This document shows positions 1 through 11,824 of a stretch of 64,000 nucleotides of DNA, one piece after another. The notes beneath the pieces are model-generated. The model worked only from the letters and a program-made list of their open reading frames with translations, was not told the origin of the DNA and did no database searches. Position numbers and translations under genes: made by a program. The first letter of the stretch is position 1, and each line of letters begins with the position of its first letter. The stretch lies in NCBI GenBank assembly GCA_003260325.1, contig MOLU01000004.1, forward strand, positions 1-64,000, read 5' to 3'. The DNA comes from Candidatus Gracilibacteria bacterium GN02-872. GTDB taxonomy: Bacteria; Patescibacteriota; Gracilibacteria; BD1-5; UBA6164.

Positions 1-1817
1 CAAGTTCAAAGAGCAAGAGAAGCTCAGTAATTCTCATCCATTGTTAGAGAATCAGCACCTAATTTATGCATAAAATCAACTATTTCTTTCACTCAAGAAG
101 TCATATAGAACATTTTTATAGCAGGAATATTTCTAGAATGATTCAGAGCTGTTGAAATATTTATTTTTCACATAAACCTTCAGTCAAAATTTTTTGGTTT
201 ATAGTTTCCAGGGAAGGTCATTTCTAAGTCATAAACTGGAGTTTTTGTTCAGATTTGATTTTTCTGCATAGCAATTGAGTATACAAAAGGCTTAAATGAC
301 GAACCTGGTTGTAGTTTAGATGTGATTACATTAACTTGTCATTTTCAATCATCACTATAATAATCATTACTTCAAACCATAGCAAGAATTCCTCAAGTTT
401 TGTTGTCTATAGATACTAAAGCTGAGTTTTTTGCATTAAACTTAGAAGTATTTGATTTTACTTGTTTTGAAACTATTTCTTGGGCCTTATTTTGTAGGTC
501 TAGATCAAGGGTTGTATAAATTTTTAAACCTCACATTGAAATACTATCTTTTCAGTATTTTTTTTCTAAATATTCTCTTACATAAAAAACGAAGTGAGGA
601 GCAACTATTTTTTCTTTTACAACATTAAATTTATATCCAAATCATTCAATTACAGCTTTTTTATAATCATCAAAAGTTATGTATTTATCTTCAAGCATTC
701 TTTGAAGAATATAATCTTTTCTTCAAGGAAAATAAGCCAAAGATTTATCTCATGATTTTACTTTTATATCTGAAATAAAGTTAAATAGTCTAGAATAAGT
801 CAAAACTGTACATCATTTTTCATCAACATCAAACTCTTTTGTTGCTAAAGAAGTTTTATCAACATTACAAATTACATATTTATCACTATCATCAGAAACT
901 CATTTTCACTTTAGATTTGAAATTTTGTTTTTCAAAGAATTAACTAATTCTTTTTGAGAATTCACTTCCTCAGGAGAAACTAATTTTTTTGTATCTTTTT
1001 TACCTTCTTCATCAGCTTTTTCATCATCAAGGATTAAATATCAAACAAGTCTATCTTGGTGATTGTAAGGAGAATAATAAGATGGTCACTTAGGTAGGGA
1101 AGCCAAAACAGAACCTTCAAAAATATTTGCATCTTTTGCACTTTTATTAAAAAATTTTTTTGATGCTTCTTCTATACCAAAAGTATTGTGTCAGAACTCT
1201 ATTTTGTTTAGGTATAACTCTAAAATCTTCTCTTTTGAAAGGGATTTTGTAAGTTGGTAAGATAAAAATATTTCTTTTATTTTTCTATCAATTCATTCAG
1301 TTAAGCTCTCATTACTTTTTTTCTGAATTATAGTATTTCTGATAAGCTGTTGAGTTATTGTTGAAGTTCAAGAAATCCTTTCTCCTCAAGCAATTGCTCT
1401 AAATCAAGCTCTTACCAATCAAACAATATCAACTCAAGGATTTTCCCAATATCTTTGGTCTTCTCAAGCTACAAGTCAGTTTACTATATTTTTTGAAATT
1501 TTTTCATAATCTACATAAGTCCTATTTTCTACATAATATTTGTATAATTCTTTTCAATTTCTATCATAAAAAATAGATGTTTCTGCGATTTGATAATTTT
1601 TTAATTCTTCTATGCTTAATCCTTTTAAATATTTATTATAAATAACAATTAAAAGAATAAATCAAATTATTATGAAAAATAAGATTATATAAATAATCAT
1701 TTTTATGACACTTTTTGTAGATTTCTTTTTTTCTACTTTTTTGATTTTTTTGAATTTTGTGTTTAGTCTATTTGTAGAAATTTTATTTCATTTATTAAAA
1801 TCTTTATTTATACTCAT
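1..1817 (-). CDS. Penicillin-binding protein 1A (bifunctional glycosyltransferase/transpeptidase), 3' end outside window
   Basis: This class A PBP polymerises and cross-links peptidoglycan at the outer face of the membrane. A basic cytosolic tail is followed by one membrane helix (about residues 35-57), then a GT51 domain with GEDQRY (about residue 118) and STITQQL, then a transpeptidase domain with the active serine in QPGSSFKPF (about residue 505). The reading frame runs off the left edge at a segment like NYGASLALG, so the KTG box lies outside the window. Many glycines, including that of GEDQRY, are UGA. The start ATG lies 9 bases after the stop of the LCP gene, so the two wall genes are probably co-transcribed. 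The family call is secure; the exact subclass (1A) is inferred from the domain order. Confidence 0.93.
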
Positions 1818-1826
1818 TTATTTGAG

Positions 1827-3215
1827 TTAGAAATTAAAAATACTATTATCCTTTACATAATCCTTTCAAATAACTATCTCTATTTTTGCCTTTTGAGTTG
1901 AGAATTTTGGTTCAGGAACTCTTTCAAATTTTCACTTAAAAAATTTCTTCAGAGCTTGAATTGTATCAGACTCTGCATCAATTCAATTATAATAAATAAT
2001 TGATTCTTCCATTGTTTCTGGAGCATTTGCAACAGCTTCTTTTTCAGTAAACTTGAATCAATATCTTTTCATATTATTTACAAATACTCAAGCTCAAGTC
2101 ACTTTTGAAGCATTGAAAATACTTATTTTTGCATCCTCTTCCTCTAATCTAGGATAGTTTAAAACTATATCTGAATATTTTCTTGATAAATCATATTTTG
2201 ATAGGCTATTTACTGTACTTCAATTTACAAGAGAAACCCAGGCTCATCAAAACAATTCTCTGTTTGGAACATGAATTATTCATCATTTTTCACAATCTGC
2301 TGTTGGAGACCAGCAAGTATCATTGAAATTTGAAGAAATAAATTTATAATTTTCTTTTAATAATCATAAATCAAGAGCTAAAGTAATAGCATCATTTATA
2401 GATACATCTGTAAAAATATTTTCTTTAAAAATATTGTACAATTCGGTTACTTTTGCTGGAGAGTTTATAGTGTAGCTTGACATAATTTTATTTTTTACAG
2501 CTTGAATAACCTGTTGTTGTCTCAATGATCTATCAAAATCACTTGTAGAGTGCCTTGATCTAGAGTATTCCAAAGCCTTTTCTCAATCCATTGTTTGAAG
2601 TCATTTTTTGAAACTTATAGTTTTATATCACCAATTTCAGTCTGGATAAGTTCTGTCAACAAAGCTTTCTTTTACATCAATTTCTACTCCCCCTAGAGTA
2701 TCAATTATCTTTTTAAATCAAGCAAAATCAACATTTACAAAATAATCAGTTTCTTCTCAAGTTATATCTTTTATCTTTTCTGCTAATTTATGCATTGCTT
2801 GAGTTTCATCTTTTAATCTTCATAAATAGTGAGGATAAACAGAATTTATTTTTCCTGTTCATTCTTTTTCGTTTGGATTAGTTGCATAATTTACATATAA
2901 ATCTCTTTGTATTGATAAAAGAGAAACGTTTTTTTTGTCTTTATTTATTTTTGCTAAAATAATAGTATCAGTTAAATTTGGAGCATCATTTCCTCAAGTG
3001 AATCATCATCTTCAAACTATTAAGATTCAAATTTCTTTTTTGTATTCTTTTGTTTCTTCTGAATAAACTCATTTTCAGGCTTTGTATTTGTTATTTCATA
3101 GGTTTATACTTTGCACTGCATATACTCAAAGAAAAGCTAAAGAAAAAATTATAATTAGTCAGATTAAATTTAGTAAAGTATTTGTTTTTTTTATTTTTTT
3201 CATTTTAAAACTCAT
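1827..3215 (-). CDS. LytR-CpsA-Psr (LCP) family protein with LytR C-terminal domain
   Basis: LCP enzymes attach lipid-linked glycopolymers to peptidoglycan at the cell surface. The 462-residue protein has an N-terminal membrane anchor (about residues 12-35) and an LCP core with the arginine/aspartate segment SIQRDLYV (about residue 97) and the hallmark SRHSTSDFDRSLRQQQVIQ. A further C-terminal region of roughly 90 residues fits a LytR_C domain. An alternative start 12 bases downstream (3203) would also fit. It sits directly upstream of the PBP gene, which suggests a common role in wall assembly. Known LCP proteins also use divalent metal and polyprenyl phosphate; the ligand here is not visible. 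Confidence 0.9.
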
Positions 3216-3316
3216 TTTTCCCAATTCTTAAAAATATTTTTCACATTTTATAGAAAAATCTAAAAATTTCAACTTTTCTTTTGTTTTTATGTTAAAAAAT
3301 ATTTTAGAAAACTAAA

Positions 3317-3338
3317 AAGATACTATTTCTAGTATCTT
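3317..3338 (-). terminator. Hairpin terminator after ybaB
   Basis: A perfect 9-bp inverted repeat (AAGATACTA / TAGTATCTT, loop of 4) is followed on the minus strand by a T-run. It lies between ybaB and the LCP gene. Confidence 0.75.
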
Positions 3339-3346
3339 AAAATATT

Positions 3347-3679
3347 TTATTTCATTCAACCAAGTTGGTTCATCAAATCTCACATTCACATTTGTCACAT
3401 TATACCTTGCATCTTTTCTGCTGCATATTCTTGAGATTTTTTTATTCATTTGTTTATAGATTCCAAAATTGCTTTTTCTAATTTTTCTTTTTGATCTTTG
3501 TTTAGCCCAGGAATCAAATCTAGAGTTTCAAAATCTACTTTTTCAACTTTCATTTCTCAGTTTACAGTTATAACAAGTCCATCAACTTCTGACTCAATTT
3601 TTGTATTGTCTAATTCTTTTTTTACTTTCATTGCTTCTTGTTGGAATTTTAGCATTTGTGTTGCTTTAGAATAATCCAT
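3347..3679 (-). CDS. ybaB: YbaB/EbfC nucleoid-associated protein
   Basis: This is a small dimeric DNA-binding protein that coats the nucleoid. The 110-residue product has the family layout: an N-terminal helix rich in Q, E and K, a central EVDGLVITVNGEMKV strand pair, and a C-terminal helix ending in a Met/Gly-rich tail. The three glycines of the GQMGMGD tail are encoded by UGA. Length matches the family. In many bacteria ybaB lies next to dnaX and recR, but here its downstream neighbour is the LCP gene, separated from it by a terminator. Confidence 0.9.
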
Positions 3680-3813
3680 AGTTTTATTTTTTAAATATTA
3701 AATTTTTTTTTGTTTCTGAATTATATTAAATTTTTAAAAAATATCAAATTTTTGCATTATTTTTTTTATTGTGATAAAATTTATTTAAGTTTAATACTAA
3801 TTTTAAAAAAATA

Positions 3814-4452
3814 ATGTCAACAATACAAAAAGATGATGATTTATTGATTTTATCTGATGATGCAGATACAATAGATTTTTGAGCTACTGAAAGTCAACAA
3901 GTAGCTCCAAAGAAAAATGATTTGGATGATGATTTTTCTTTTACTTTTGAGGAAGATGAAACTCCAGTAAAAGTAGAAGAACCTTTAGAAACAACTAGTT
4001 CAGCAAAAATTTCTCTAAGTGATTTATCAAAAGAAGTTTCTGCTTGAGATACAGAGAAATCTGAAGAATCTGAAAAAATAGATAATTCTTTGCTTGATTT
4101 TGACCTTACTGAAGAAAAAAAATGAGATACTTCAGAAGAAAGTTTAGTTGATTTATGAAGTTTTTCTGAGTCAGTTTCTATTGAGAAAGATAATAAAAAA
4201 GAATTAAAACCTTTGGAAAATATTTGAGATATGAGTGATATTTTGACTAGAGCAATTTGAGAATTTGAGCAAAGGGAACATTTAATTGAAGATAATATTT
4301 CAGAAAAAGAAAATCATATTTCTAGTTTGGAAGAAGAGCTAACAACTGAGAAAACTTTAGTTTCTGAACTTAAAAATGAAAAAAATGCTTTGGAAAAAAA
4401 TAGAAAATCTTTAGAGCAAATGAAAAAAGATTTTCAAAATAAAAATTCTTAA
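3814..4452 (+). CDS. Acidic coiled-coil protein of unknown function
   Basis: The 212-residue product is not recognised. It is very rich in Asp, Glu and Ser for its first two thirds and has no membrane segment or signal peptide. The last 75 residues (from about EFEQREHLIEDN) form a heptad-like coiled coil rich in E, K and L. It is divergent from ybaB and stands alone, ended by a strong hairpin. The start ATG is the first in frame after the upstream AT-rich promoter region. A role as a cytosolic scaffold is possible but unsupported. Confidence 0.8.
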
Positions 4453-4478
4453 TATAGCCTTAACCTTTAAAAAGTTGT

Positions 4479-4508
4479 AAAAAAGTTAGAAATATTTCTA
4501 ACTTTTTT
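4479..4508 (+). terminator. Hairpin terminator
   Basis: A 14-bp perfect stem (AAAAAAGTTAGAAA pairing with TTTCTAACTTTTTT) ends in a T-run, just after the acidic coiled-coil gene. Confidence 0.85.
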
Positions 4509-4527
4509 ATTTTATTCTAAAAATATC

Positions 4528-4555
4528 TTGACAAAATATATTTATATTCTAAAAT
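4528..4555 (+). promoter_or_regulatory. Sigma-70-type promoter of the beta-CASP gene
   Basis: TTGACA (4528-4533) and TAAAAT (4550-4555) are separated by 16 bases and lie 34 bases before the start codon at 4589. Confidence 0.65.
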
Positions 4556-4588
4556 ATAAGAAATTTTTTTATTTTTGTGAAAAAAATT

Positions 4589-6799
4589 ATGAAAAATAAT
4601 GTAATTATAAAGTATTTTTGATGAATAGAGTCAGATAATAAAAAATCTCCAAATTTTGTAAGTTTGACTTGAAGTTCTACATTGGTTGACATAAACTGAT
4701 TTTTAGGTTTAATAGATTATTGAATGTTTCAATGATGAAAAAATGATGAAAAATATAATCAAGAACCTTTTGAATTAGCTGAAAAATTAGATTTTGTTGT
4801 TTTGACGCATGCTCACCTTGATCATTGTTGAAGACTTCCTTTTCTTGTTAAAAGCTGATTTTCTTGACCTATTTACACAACTAGATTGACTTGATTGCAA
4901 ACAAAAGAAATGCTTTTTGATTATGTAAGAATAATGAAAGCAGAAATAGATAAATCTAAGAATTTAAATAAAAAAGTTTCAAAGAAATTTAAACAATGTG
5001 AATTTTTAGTAAGAGCTTATGAAAGCTTAAATTCAAATAAATTATCAAGAGAAGATAGAGAAAAAATCGAAAAAAAATTGTACAGAAAGTTTCCAGAGAT
5101 TGATTCAAATGAGCTTAATCTTGCTTATTTAGAAGCAAAAGATTATTTGTCTAAAAATAAAGAAAGTGACTATTTGAGAAAAGTTGATGATCTTCTTTTT
5201 GATGAAAGTGATGTAGAAAGAACATTTTCTTTGTTTAAATTTGTTGATAATTGAGAGGAAATCACTGTAAAAGAAAATATTTCTTTTTTTACTTCTGAAG
5301 TTAGTATAGAAAAATTATTTTCTCTTTGAGTTGATAAAAATGAAGAAAAGGTTTATTTATCGGTAGAAATATTTAATAAAATTGTTGAAGAAATAGGTCA
5401 AAGAATTGAAAATACCAAAAAAGCACTAAAAGAAAATCTTGAAATAAGTAAGAGAAATGATAAAATTAAAAGTGAGTATTTGTCTAATGAAAATATTGAT
5501 TTAGAAGATTCATTGGAAGATTATTATGAGATTCCTTATAGTATTGAACAATTAAAAAATTTAAAAAATAATTTAAGTCCAAAAGTTGATTTCAAAGATG
5601 AACTTGATTCTCCGCTCATAAAAGCTATAAAACTTAGATTTTTTTCTGCTTGACATATAGAGTGAAGTTCTCAAGTTTTGCTTCAAATTGTTACAGAAAC
5701 GGCTAAAAGAGTCCTTTGAGTTTTGAATAAAGAGATTCCTTGATTTAAGAGGAAGACTGAAAAAACTACAAATTTACTCTTTTCTTGAGATTTATGAAGA
5801 ATTTCTGATCCAAATTTACCTTGAATTCCAGCAAAAATTCCTTTTAAACTTGATTATGCTCAAGTTGAATCAACTTATGCTTGAAGAAATCATGAAAAGA
5901 GGGAAGAAATGGAAAAAGTATTTTTTGAAGAATTGGAAAATGCTAACTGAAAAGTTCTTATTCCTGCTTTTTCTATTCAAAGAACACAAGAAGTTTTGCT
6001 TATGATTTTAAATGAAATGAAAAAGAGAATTTCAGATTTGAAAGAATATAAAGAGAGAAAAAAAGAATTAAAGAAATTAAAAGAAACTCTTTTAGAAACT
6101 GTTATTGATTCTAAAAAAGCTATAAATATTTCAAAAGCAATAGAAATCCTTCAAAAAGAAATTCTTTGATTAAAAAAATCAGTTATTTTTCAAAATATAA
6201 TCGTTGATTCACCACTTTCTAAAGTTATTACAAATATTTACAGAAATGACAAAAATATAAATGAAAAATATAAATTACTTGATCCAGCTGAGCAAATAAG
6301 AGTTTTTTGAAGGCAAGTAATTCACTTTTTAGAATGAAAAAAAGATCAGGAAAAAATTTACATTGAGAATAAAAAAAATAGTAAAGAAATAATCGTTTCT
6401 GCTGCTTGAATGTGCGAATGATGAAGTATTTTATTTCATTTACAAAATATTTTGGAGGACAAAGACGCAAAAATAGTTTTTGTTTGATATTGTCCAGAAA
6501 GCACAAATTGAGGAAAAATAAAGGCTAGAAAAGAAATTTTTATAGAATGAAAAAAATTTCAAGTTTTATGTGAGTTGGCTGATTTAAAAGGTTTTTCTGC
6601 TCATATTGACTGAAATGAACTTTTAGAATATTTATGAAATTTGGATTTTGCTTTTTGAGCAAAATTGGCTTTAAATCACGGTTGAGAGGCTAGAAAAGAT
6701 TTTGCAGAACAAATTTTAACTTTAGATAAAATTCATAGTAAAGTTAATATTTTGGTTCCAGATCTTTTTGATGAAGTTTCTATAAACATTAAAAAATAG
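4589..6799 (+). CDS. Beta-CASP metallo-beta-lactamase-fold ribonuclease (CPSF73/YSH1-like)
   Basis: Enzymes of this family are zinc-dependent RNA endo- or exonucleases. The 736-residue product has the zinc motif THAHLDHCGRLPF (about residues 72-84), SGDLGR (about 400), a beta-CASP segment with VESTYAGRNH, and the C-terminal GFSAHID and ALNHGGEA signatures. It is far longer than usual: a Lys/Glu-rich, coiled-coil-like insertion of roughly 200 residues lies between the zinc motif and the second half of the lactamase fold (about residues 110-320). A further helical insert occurs near residues 480-535. It has its own promoter and ends at a shared convergent terminator. The stop is TAG. The GFSAH motif favours the CPSF-type branch over bacterial RNase J. 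Confidence 0.9.
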
Positions 6800-6818
6800 C
6801 TAATAATAGCTATTTTTT
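6791..6818. terminator. Bidirectional terminator between convergent genes
   Basis: A perfect 12-bp stem (AAAAAATAGCTA / TAGCTATTTTTT, loop ATAA) has A-runs and T-runs on both sides. It overlaps both the TAG stop of the beta-CASP gene and the TAA of the HAD gene. Confidence 0.85.
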
Positions 6819-7372
6819 TAAATTTCAGTTATTTTTGGTTCTGTTTCATTTCAATTCATTTCTACAAGAAATATTTTTATCTTTGTGTCCAAAATTTTCT
6901 CAATTCTAGCTTTTGTTTCCAGAAAAACATCAGGTCTATCTTCATAAATGTGAATTTCTCTTGGAATAAATTTTAGTTCTTGGACTATATATTTTACCAT
7001 TTCAAAAGGTTTTTCTTTTGCCTCATAAACTATTTTAAGAGGAATTTTTGATAATCAGGTTGCTTTTATTTTAGGAATTTGTAGTTTTTCAAATCCTGCA
7101 GTCAAAATCAAAGTATTTTTTTCATCAAAATTTTTTATGATTTTGTCAGGAAAGTTTTTATTTTCATAAAATTCTCTGATAAAATTTTCTATTCAAATAA
7201 CTTCCTCAATGTATTTATTTCATTCGTTTCATCTTCTTCATTTTCTCACATCTTTTTCAATTACTTCTTTTGTTGAAAATATTGTGTCATCAAAGTCAGA
7301 AACAATAAAAATAGAATCTTTTTTTTCTAGATTGTTTGTTTCCTTTTCAAATATTTCTAAATTTCAAAACAT
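6818..7372 (-). CDS. HAD-like hydrolase of unknown substrate
   Basis: The 184-residue protein carries a HAD motif I (IFIVSDFDDTIFS, about residues 22-34), with a DDT rather than the usual DGT end. Further on are TLILTAGFE (motif II-like), a Lys in YEAKEKPFEM, and IHIYEDRPD (motif III/IV-like). These support a magnesium-dependent phosphatase or nucleotidase fold. It has no signal peptide and stands alone, downstream of the ileS terminator in the same direction. The substrate cannot be read from the sequence. Confidence 0.75.
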
Positions 7373-7383
7373 AATTTCAAAAT

Positions 7384-7418
7384 AAAAAAGTTAAAATTTT
7401 TCCCATTTTAACTTTTTT
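7384..7418 (-). terminator. Terminator of the ileS operon
   Basis: A 14-bp stem (AAAAAAGTTAAAAT / ATTTTAACTTTTTT, loop of 7) lies just after the ileS stop on the minus strand. Confidence 0.8.
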
Positions 7419-7435
7419 TAACTTTTTTTCAAATT

Positions 7436-10400
7436 TTATTTTTTTAAACTTAGTTTTATTTTTATTTCTTCTATAGAAATATCTTTTTCTAAGTCTGGAG
7501 AGTTGATAGAATTATCTATTTTTGAAAGAGTTTCTGTCTCTATATAGTTTGCGAAGTTTGCTATAGTTTCAGCTAATTCATTACTTTCTATTTTTATAAA
7601 AATTCTATCATCAACATTGTAGTTGCATTCTTTTCTTGCCTCTTGGATATGTCTTACTATGTCTCTTGCAAATCATTCTTGTTTTAATTCTTCAGTTATT
7701 TTATCATCCATCGTGATTACCATACCAAAGCCACTTTCTATTTTTGCATTTGCATCGGAAGATTCATAAACTAGTTCAAAATCACCAATTTCAAGCTCAA
7801 AATCTCAAACTTTTACGTTTCCATTTGGAAGTTCTGTGAAATTTCCAGCTTTTGCTTCAGACATTATAAATTTTACATCTTTTCCAAATTTTGGTCAAAT
7901 ATTTCTTCAATTTGGTTTACAAATCCTTTTTGCCAGAGAACTTCCATCAACAACTAAAACTTCTTTTACATTTAGCTCTTCTTTTATGATTTCATTGTAA
8001 TATTTTTCAAAACTTTGAGTTATTGTAATTGATTGAAGTGGTTGTCTAACTCTGATTTTCTGGTTTGCTCTCCAAGCAAGTCACAAGTTTATTATTTTTT
8101 GAACTTTGTCAGTTGTTTCGTTTAATTCCAAATCTATCAAATTTTTGTTATAGATAGGGAAATCTTCTAAGTGAACTGATTCTTCTCAAGTCAAATTTTT
8201 AAAAATATTTTCTGAAACAAAAGGCATAAATGGAGCAAGTATTTTTGTTAGTTCAACTAAAGCAAAATAAAGAGTTTCATAAGCTTGTAGTTTATCTCAA
8301 TCATTTTCAGATTTCCAAAATCTTTTTCTGCTTCTTCTTATGTACCAATTCGTTAGATTATCCATAAATTTTACTATTGGTCTTGTTGCTTCGTTTAATT
8401 TATATTTTTCAAATGCATTTGTAACCTCTAAAGTAAGCTCATTTAGCTCAGAAAGAAGCCATTTATCTAAAATATTTTCAGTTTTAGTTAGTCATTTTGG
8501 TTCAAAATTATCAATATTTGCGTAAGTTGTGAAGAAATAATAAGTATTCCACAAAGGTAAAATTACTTTTTTTACGACTTCTTCAACTCAAGCTTCACTA
8601 AATCTGAAATCTTGTGCTTCAACAACAGGAGAATTTAGTAAATAAAACCTCATCGCATCAGCTCAATATTTATCAAAAATAAGTTCTGGAGCAGGGTAGT
8701 TTTGCAGAGATTTACTCATTTTTTTTCAATCCTCTGCTAAAACTATTCCATTAACTATACAATTTTTAAATGGAGTTTCGTCAAAAAGAGCAGTTCAAAG
8801 AATCAAAAGCGTATAAAACCAACCACGAGTTTGGTCAAGTCACTCTGCGATAAAATCAGCAGGGAACTTGAAAGTTCCGTCTTTTGAAACTAAACAATCA
8901 GAATTTTTTTCTAGTTCTTGTCACATATAGTGTTTGCTTGCGTAAGGCATAGAACCACTTTCAAACCAACAATCAAGAACTTCAGGAATCCTTTTTAGAG
9001 TATTTCAAGTTTTTGGATTTTTTATTAAAATCTCATCAACAAAGTGTTTGTGTAGATCTATTTCTTTTCAAGTATTTGTATAGAAATATTTTCCATCCTT
9101 AAATTCTATTTGTCAGAAATCTTTGTTTAACTCATAAAGTTCTTTTATACTTCAAATACATATTTCTTCAGTTTTATCTTCATTTTGCCAAACAGGGATT
9201 GCACTTCACCAGTATCTATTTCTTGAAATATTCCAATCTTTAGCTCATTCAAGCCATTTTCACATTCTTCAGTTTTTTATATCATCTGGAACCCAATTGA
9301 TTTTTTGATTATTTTTAATCATTTGGTCTTTTATAGCTGTAACATCAACATACCAAGCTGAAATTGCTTTGTAAATCAAAGGAACTCAACTTCTCCAACA
9401 GTGAGGATAAGAGTGTGTAATTGTAGATATTTTTACAACTTCTCAAGATTTTTTTAGCTTCTCAATAACTATTTCATTGAAGTCAAAAACCCAAATTCAG
9501 TTATCTTCAAGCAAATTTTCAGTTTTTCAAGAATCACTTATGTGAGAAACAAATCATAAATCTTGAGTTTTTCAGATATGATAGTCATCTTCTCAATACG
9601 CAGGAGCAATATGAACTATTCAAGTTCAGCTTTCTGTAGTTACGTGATGACCAGAAATCACTTTATAAGCATTTTTTCATAAAAATATTTCTTTTGGAAG
9701 ATTTGAGCTTCAGTTTTGTACTAGAAAATCATTAAATAATGGTTCGTATTCTATTCAGATTAAACATTTTCAGTCATAAACTCTAAGAATTTCATATTCT
9801 TCTTCATTTTTATAATAATCATTGATTCTTGCCTTAGCTAAAATATAAATTTCTTTGCTTGATTTATCCATCAATTCAACATATTCTATATCTTCTCAAA
9901 CAGCAAGTCAAAGATTTGCAGGAAGAGTCCAAGGAGTTGTAGTCCAAGCCAAAATATATTTTTTTTCTGATCATTTTACTTTAAATTTCACAGTTATAGT
10001 TTTGTCTTGTTTATCCATATAACCTTGATTTACTTCGAAGTTTGAAAGAGGAGTTGACATTCCAACACTATAGGGAACAACTCTGTGTCCTTGATAAACT
10101 AGACCTTTATCATAAATAGTTTTGAAAACCCACCAAACAGACTCCATAAAACTTGTATCCATTGTTTTATAATCGTTTTCCATATCAACCCATCTTCACA
10201 TTCTATCAACAGTTTTTCTCCATTCATCAACATATCAAAAAACATTTTTTCTACAAGTTTCATTGAAATCAAAAACTCAGATTCTTCATTCTAAATCTTC
10301 TTTTCACTTTATTTCTAGCTTTTTTTCAACTATATTTTCTATAGGAAGTCAGTGAGTATCCCAACCAAATCTTCTTTCTACTTTTTTTCATTTCATAGTT

Positions 10401-10618
10401 TGAAACCTCGGGATTACATCCTTTAATGCCCCAGCTAAGATATGTCAATAGTGAGGAGTTCAAGTTGCAAAAGGAGGTCAGTCATAAAAGTTAAACTCTT
10501 CTGATCATTCTCTATTTTCTATAGATTTTTTAAAAATATTATTTTCTTGCCAAAACTTCAAAACTTCTTCTTCCATTTTTGGAAAAGATTGTTTTGGATC
10601 TACTTTTTTAAATGTCAT
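7436..10618 (-). CDS. ileS: Isoleucyl-tRNA synthetase
   Basis: This enzyme charges tRNA-Ile in the cytosol. The 1060-residue protein shows the class I signatures: [20 protein letters not shown] with the HIGH-type HYGH near the N-terminus, WDTHGLPIE, and KKMSKS before [19 protein letters not shown]. The editing domain lies between. The length is typical of the longer, eukaryote-like IleRS branch. It is the last gene of an operon led by a T-box RNA with an Ile codon at 11965-11967, then a 79-aa protein, a YjjX-type NTPase and a small unknown protein. Glycines in the HYGH region and before KKMSKS are UGA. Confidence 0.96.
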
Positions 10619-10651
10619 AATTTTTTCATTAATAAATATTTATTTTTTTAT

Positions 10652-10954
10652 TTATCATAAATAATTTCTTATTTCTATTATTTTTCAAAGGTTTATTTTG
10701 AAACAATTTTTTCAATTAAATTCTTCGATTCAGGAAATTCATCAAAATTCTAAAATTACAGTTGGAGAATCCGATTTATATCAGTTTATAATATGAATTT
10801 CGTCAAATTCTTTTGGTTTTCACTCTTTATCAAAAAGTCTAGATTCCCAAAAAGATTTTGCTTCTCTGTATCTAGGATTTATTTCTCAATTTACAAGTTT
10901 TTCTAATCATTCTTTGCAAGTCCTCAAAATAAGTACTTTCTTTTCTTTTTTCAT
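10652..10954 (-). CDS. Small protein of unknown function, possibly ASCH/PUA-like
   Basis: The 100-residue product has no clear family match. It starts with a beta strand (KKVLILRTCKEG) followed by a Lys/Asn segment and ends with a strand pair around NCFKINLGKIIEIRNYL, an outline that loosely recalls ASCH or PUA-like RNA-binding folds. It lies in the ileS operon, 18 bases after the YjjX gene and 33 before ileS, so a link to tRNA or nucleotides is plausible. The fold suggestion is weak. Confidence 0.7.
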
Positions 10955-10972
10955 TTTGTTTTTCTTAATAAT

Positions 10973-11512
10973 TTACATTTTATAATATTTATTGAAAAAT
11001 ACTGGAATAGCTGACATAAAAGCAAAAATAAATTGATCTTTTCTAGTTAATGTATCATCACTCCAAGCTCAAAAAGCACCATTTTTTTTGCTTGCGTTTT
11101 GTATTCCTGTTGCTTCTTCCAAAACTGGTCAAAGTTCTAATTTTTCATTATAAATTTTTTTGTGAAAAAATTGAGGAACTTCCATCATATTTGAAAATCA
11201 GAAGTGTCAATTTCCATTTTTATCTAAGATATAAACAACTCAGAAAAGATAAGTTTTCTCTCAAAAAAAACTTGTTCATCACTCCATTCAAATGTAAAAG
11301 TCAGCATCAGATATTTCTTTTTTTGAATTTATTGCTCTATTTTTAGCTCAAATCATATTTTCTTCTATACTTGTAGGCATATCTGAAATCTCAGAACTTA
11401 CTTTTAGGTCAATTATCTCAACTATATCTCAATTAAAATAAGGACTTTTATTTATTGCTTCTTTTATAGCTTCTACTTTTGGAGCAGACTGTGTTCAAAT
11501 AACTATTTTCAT
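10973..11512 (-). CDS. yjjX: Non-canonical purine NTP phosphatase (YjjX/DUF84 family)
   Basis: This family hydrolyses inosine and xanthosine triphosphates and so cleans the nucleotide pool. The 179-residue product begins with IGTQSAPKVEAIKEAI, has the central YIGMEGGTSF loop typical of YjjX, and ends with an alpha/beta tail (TGIQNASKKNGAFG, DDTLTRKDQF). Length fits the family. It is the second gene of the T-box-led ileS operon, with short gaps on both sides. Three consecutive-looking glycines in the EGG loop region are UGA-coded. Confidence 0.88.
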
Positions 11513-11523
11513 AATTTTTTTGG

Positions 11524-11763
11524 TTAATTTTTAAAATCTTCAATTAAGTTCAGAGCTTCGATCTTATAGTCTTCTTCTCTAAACTCAGAAAATAAAGTTG
11601 CTTCTTGGAGAATATCATCGATCTTTGTAATTGTTTTATCATCCATTCACATTGTATAAATTGTTTCCAAGATGAAATCTATTTTTTCAAAATTTTCATT
11701 TTTTAAAGCATCTTCTAAAGGTAAAATATAGTTTATGTAGAGGTCTGAATCTATTTTATTCAT
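11524..11763 (-). CDS. Hypothetical 79-aa protein, first gene of ileS operon
   Basis: I do not recognise this acidic, helical protein (Asp, Glu, Ile and Leu rich, a single UGA-coded Gly in TMGMDDKTI). It starts 18 bases after the attenuator of the T-box leader, so it is the first gene under isoleucyl-tRNA control, and it is separated by 11 bases from the YjjX gene. No signal peptide or membrane segment is present. Confidence 0.72.
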
Positions 11764-11780
11764 AAGTAAATTTAAAAAAT

Positions 11781-11824
11781 AAAAAGAGCACAAAAATTCT
11801 AAAAATATTTAGAAAATTTGTGCT
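11781..11824 (-). terminator. T-box attenuator hairpin
   Basis: A GC-capped stem (AGCACAAA / TTTGTGCT) with an AT-rich inner helix is followed by a T-run on the minus strand. Its 5' arm overlaps the CCGAAAGC segment needed by the alternative antiterminator, as in classic T-box attenuators. Confidence 0.85.

Noticed and set aside
4895..5254. Separate short genes suggested by frames that end at TGA
   Set aside because: They are pieces of one long frame (4589-6799) once UGA is read as Gly. The same holds for many other fragments, such as 51465-51683 and 61876-62118.
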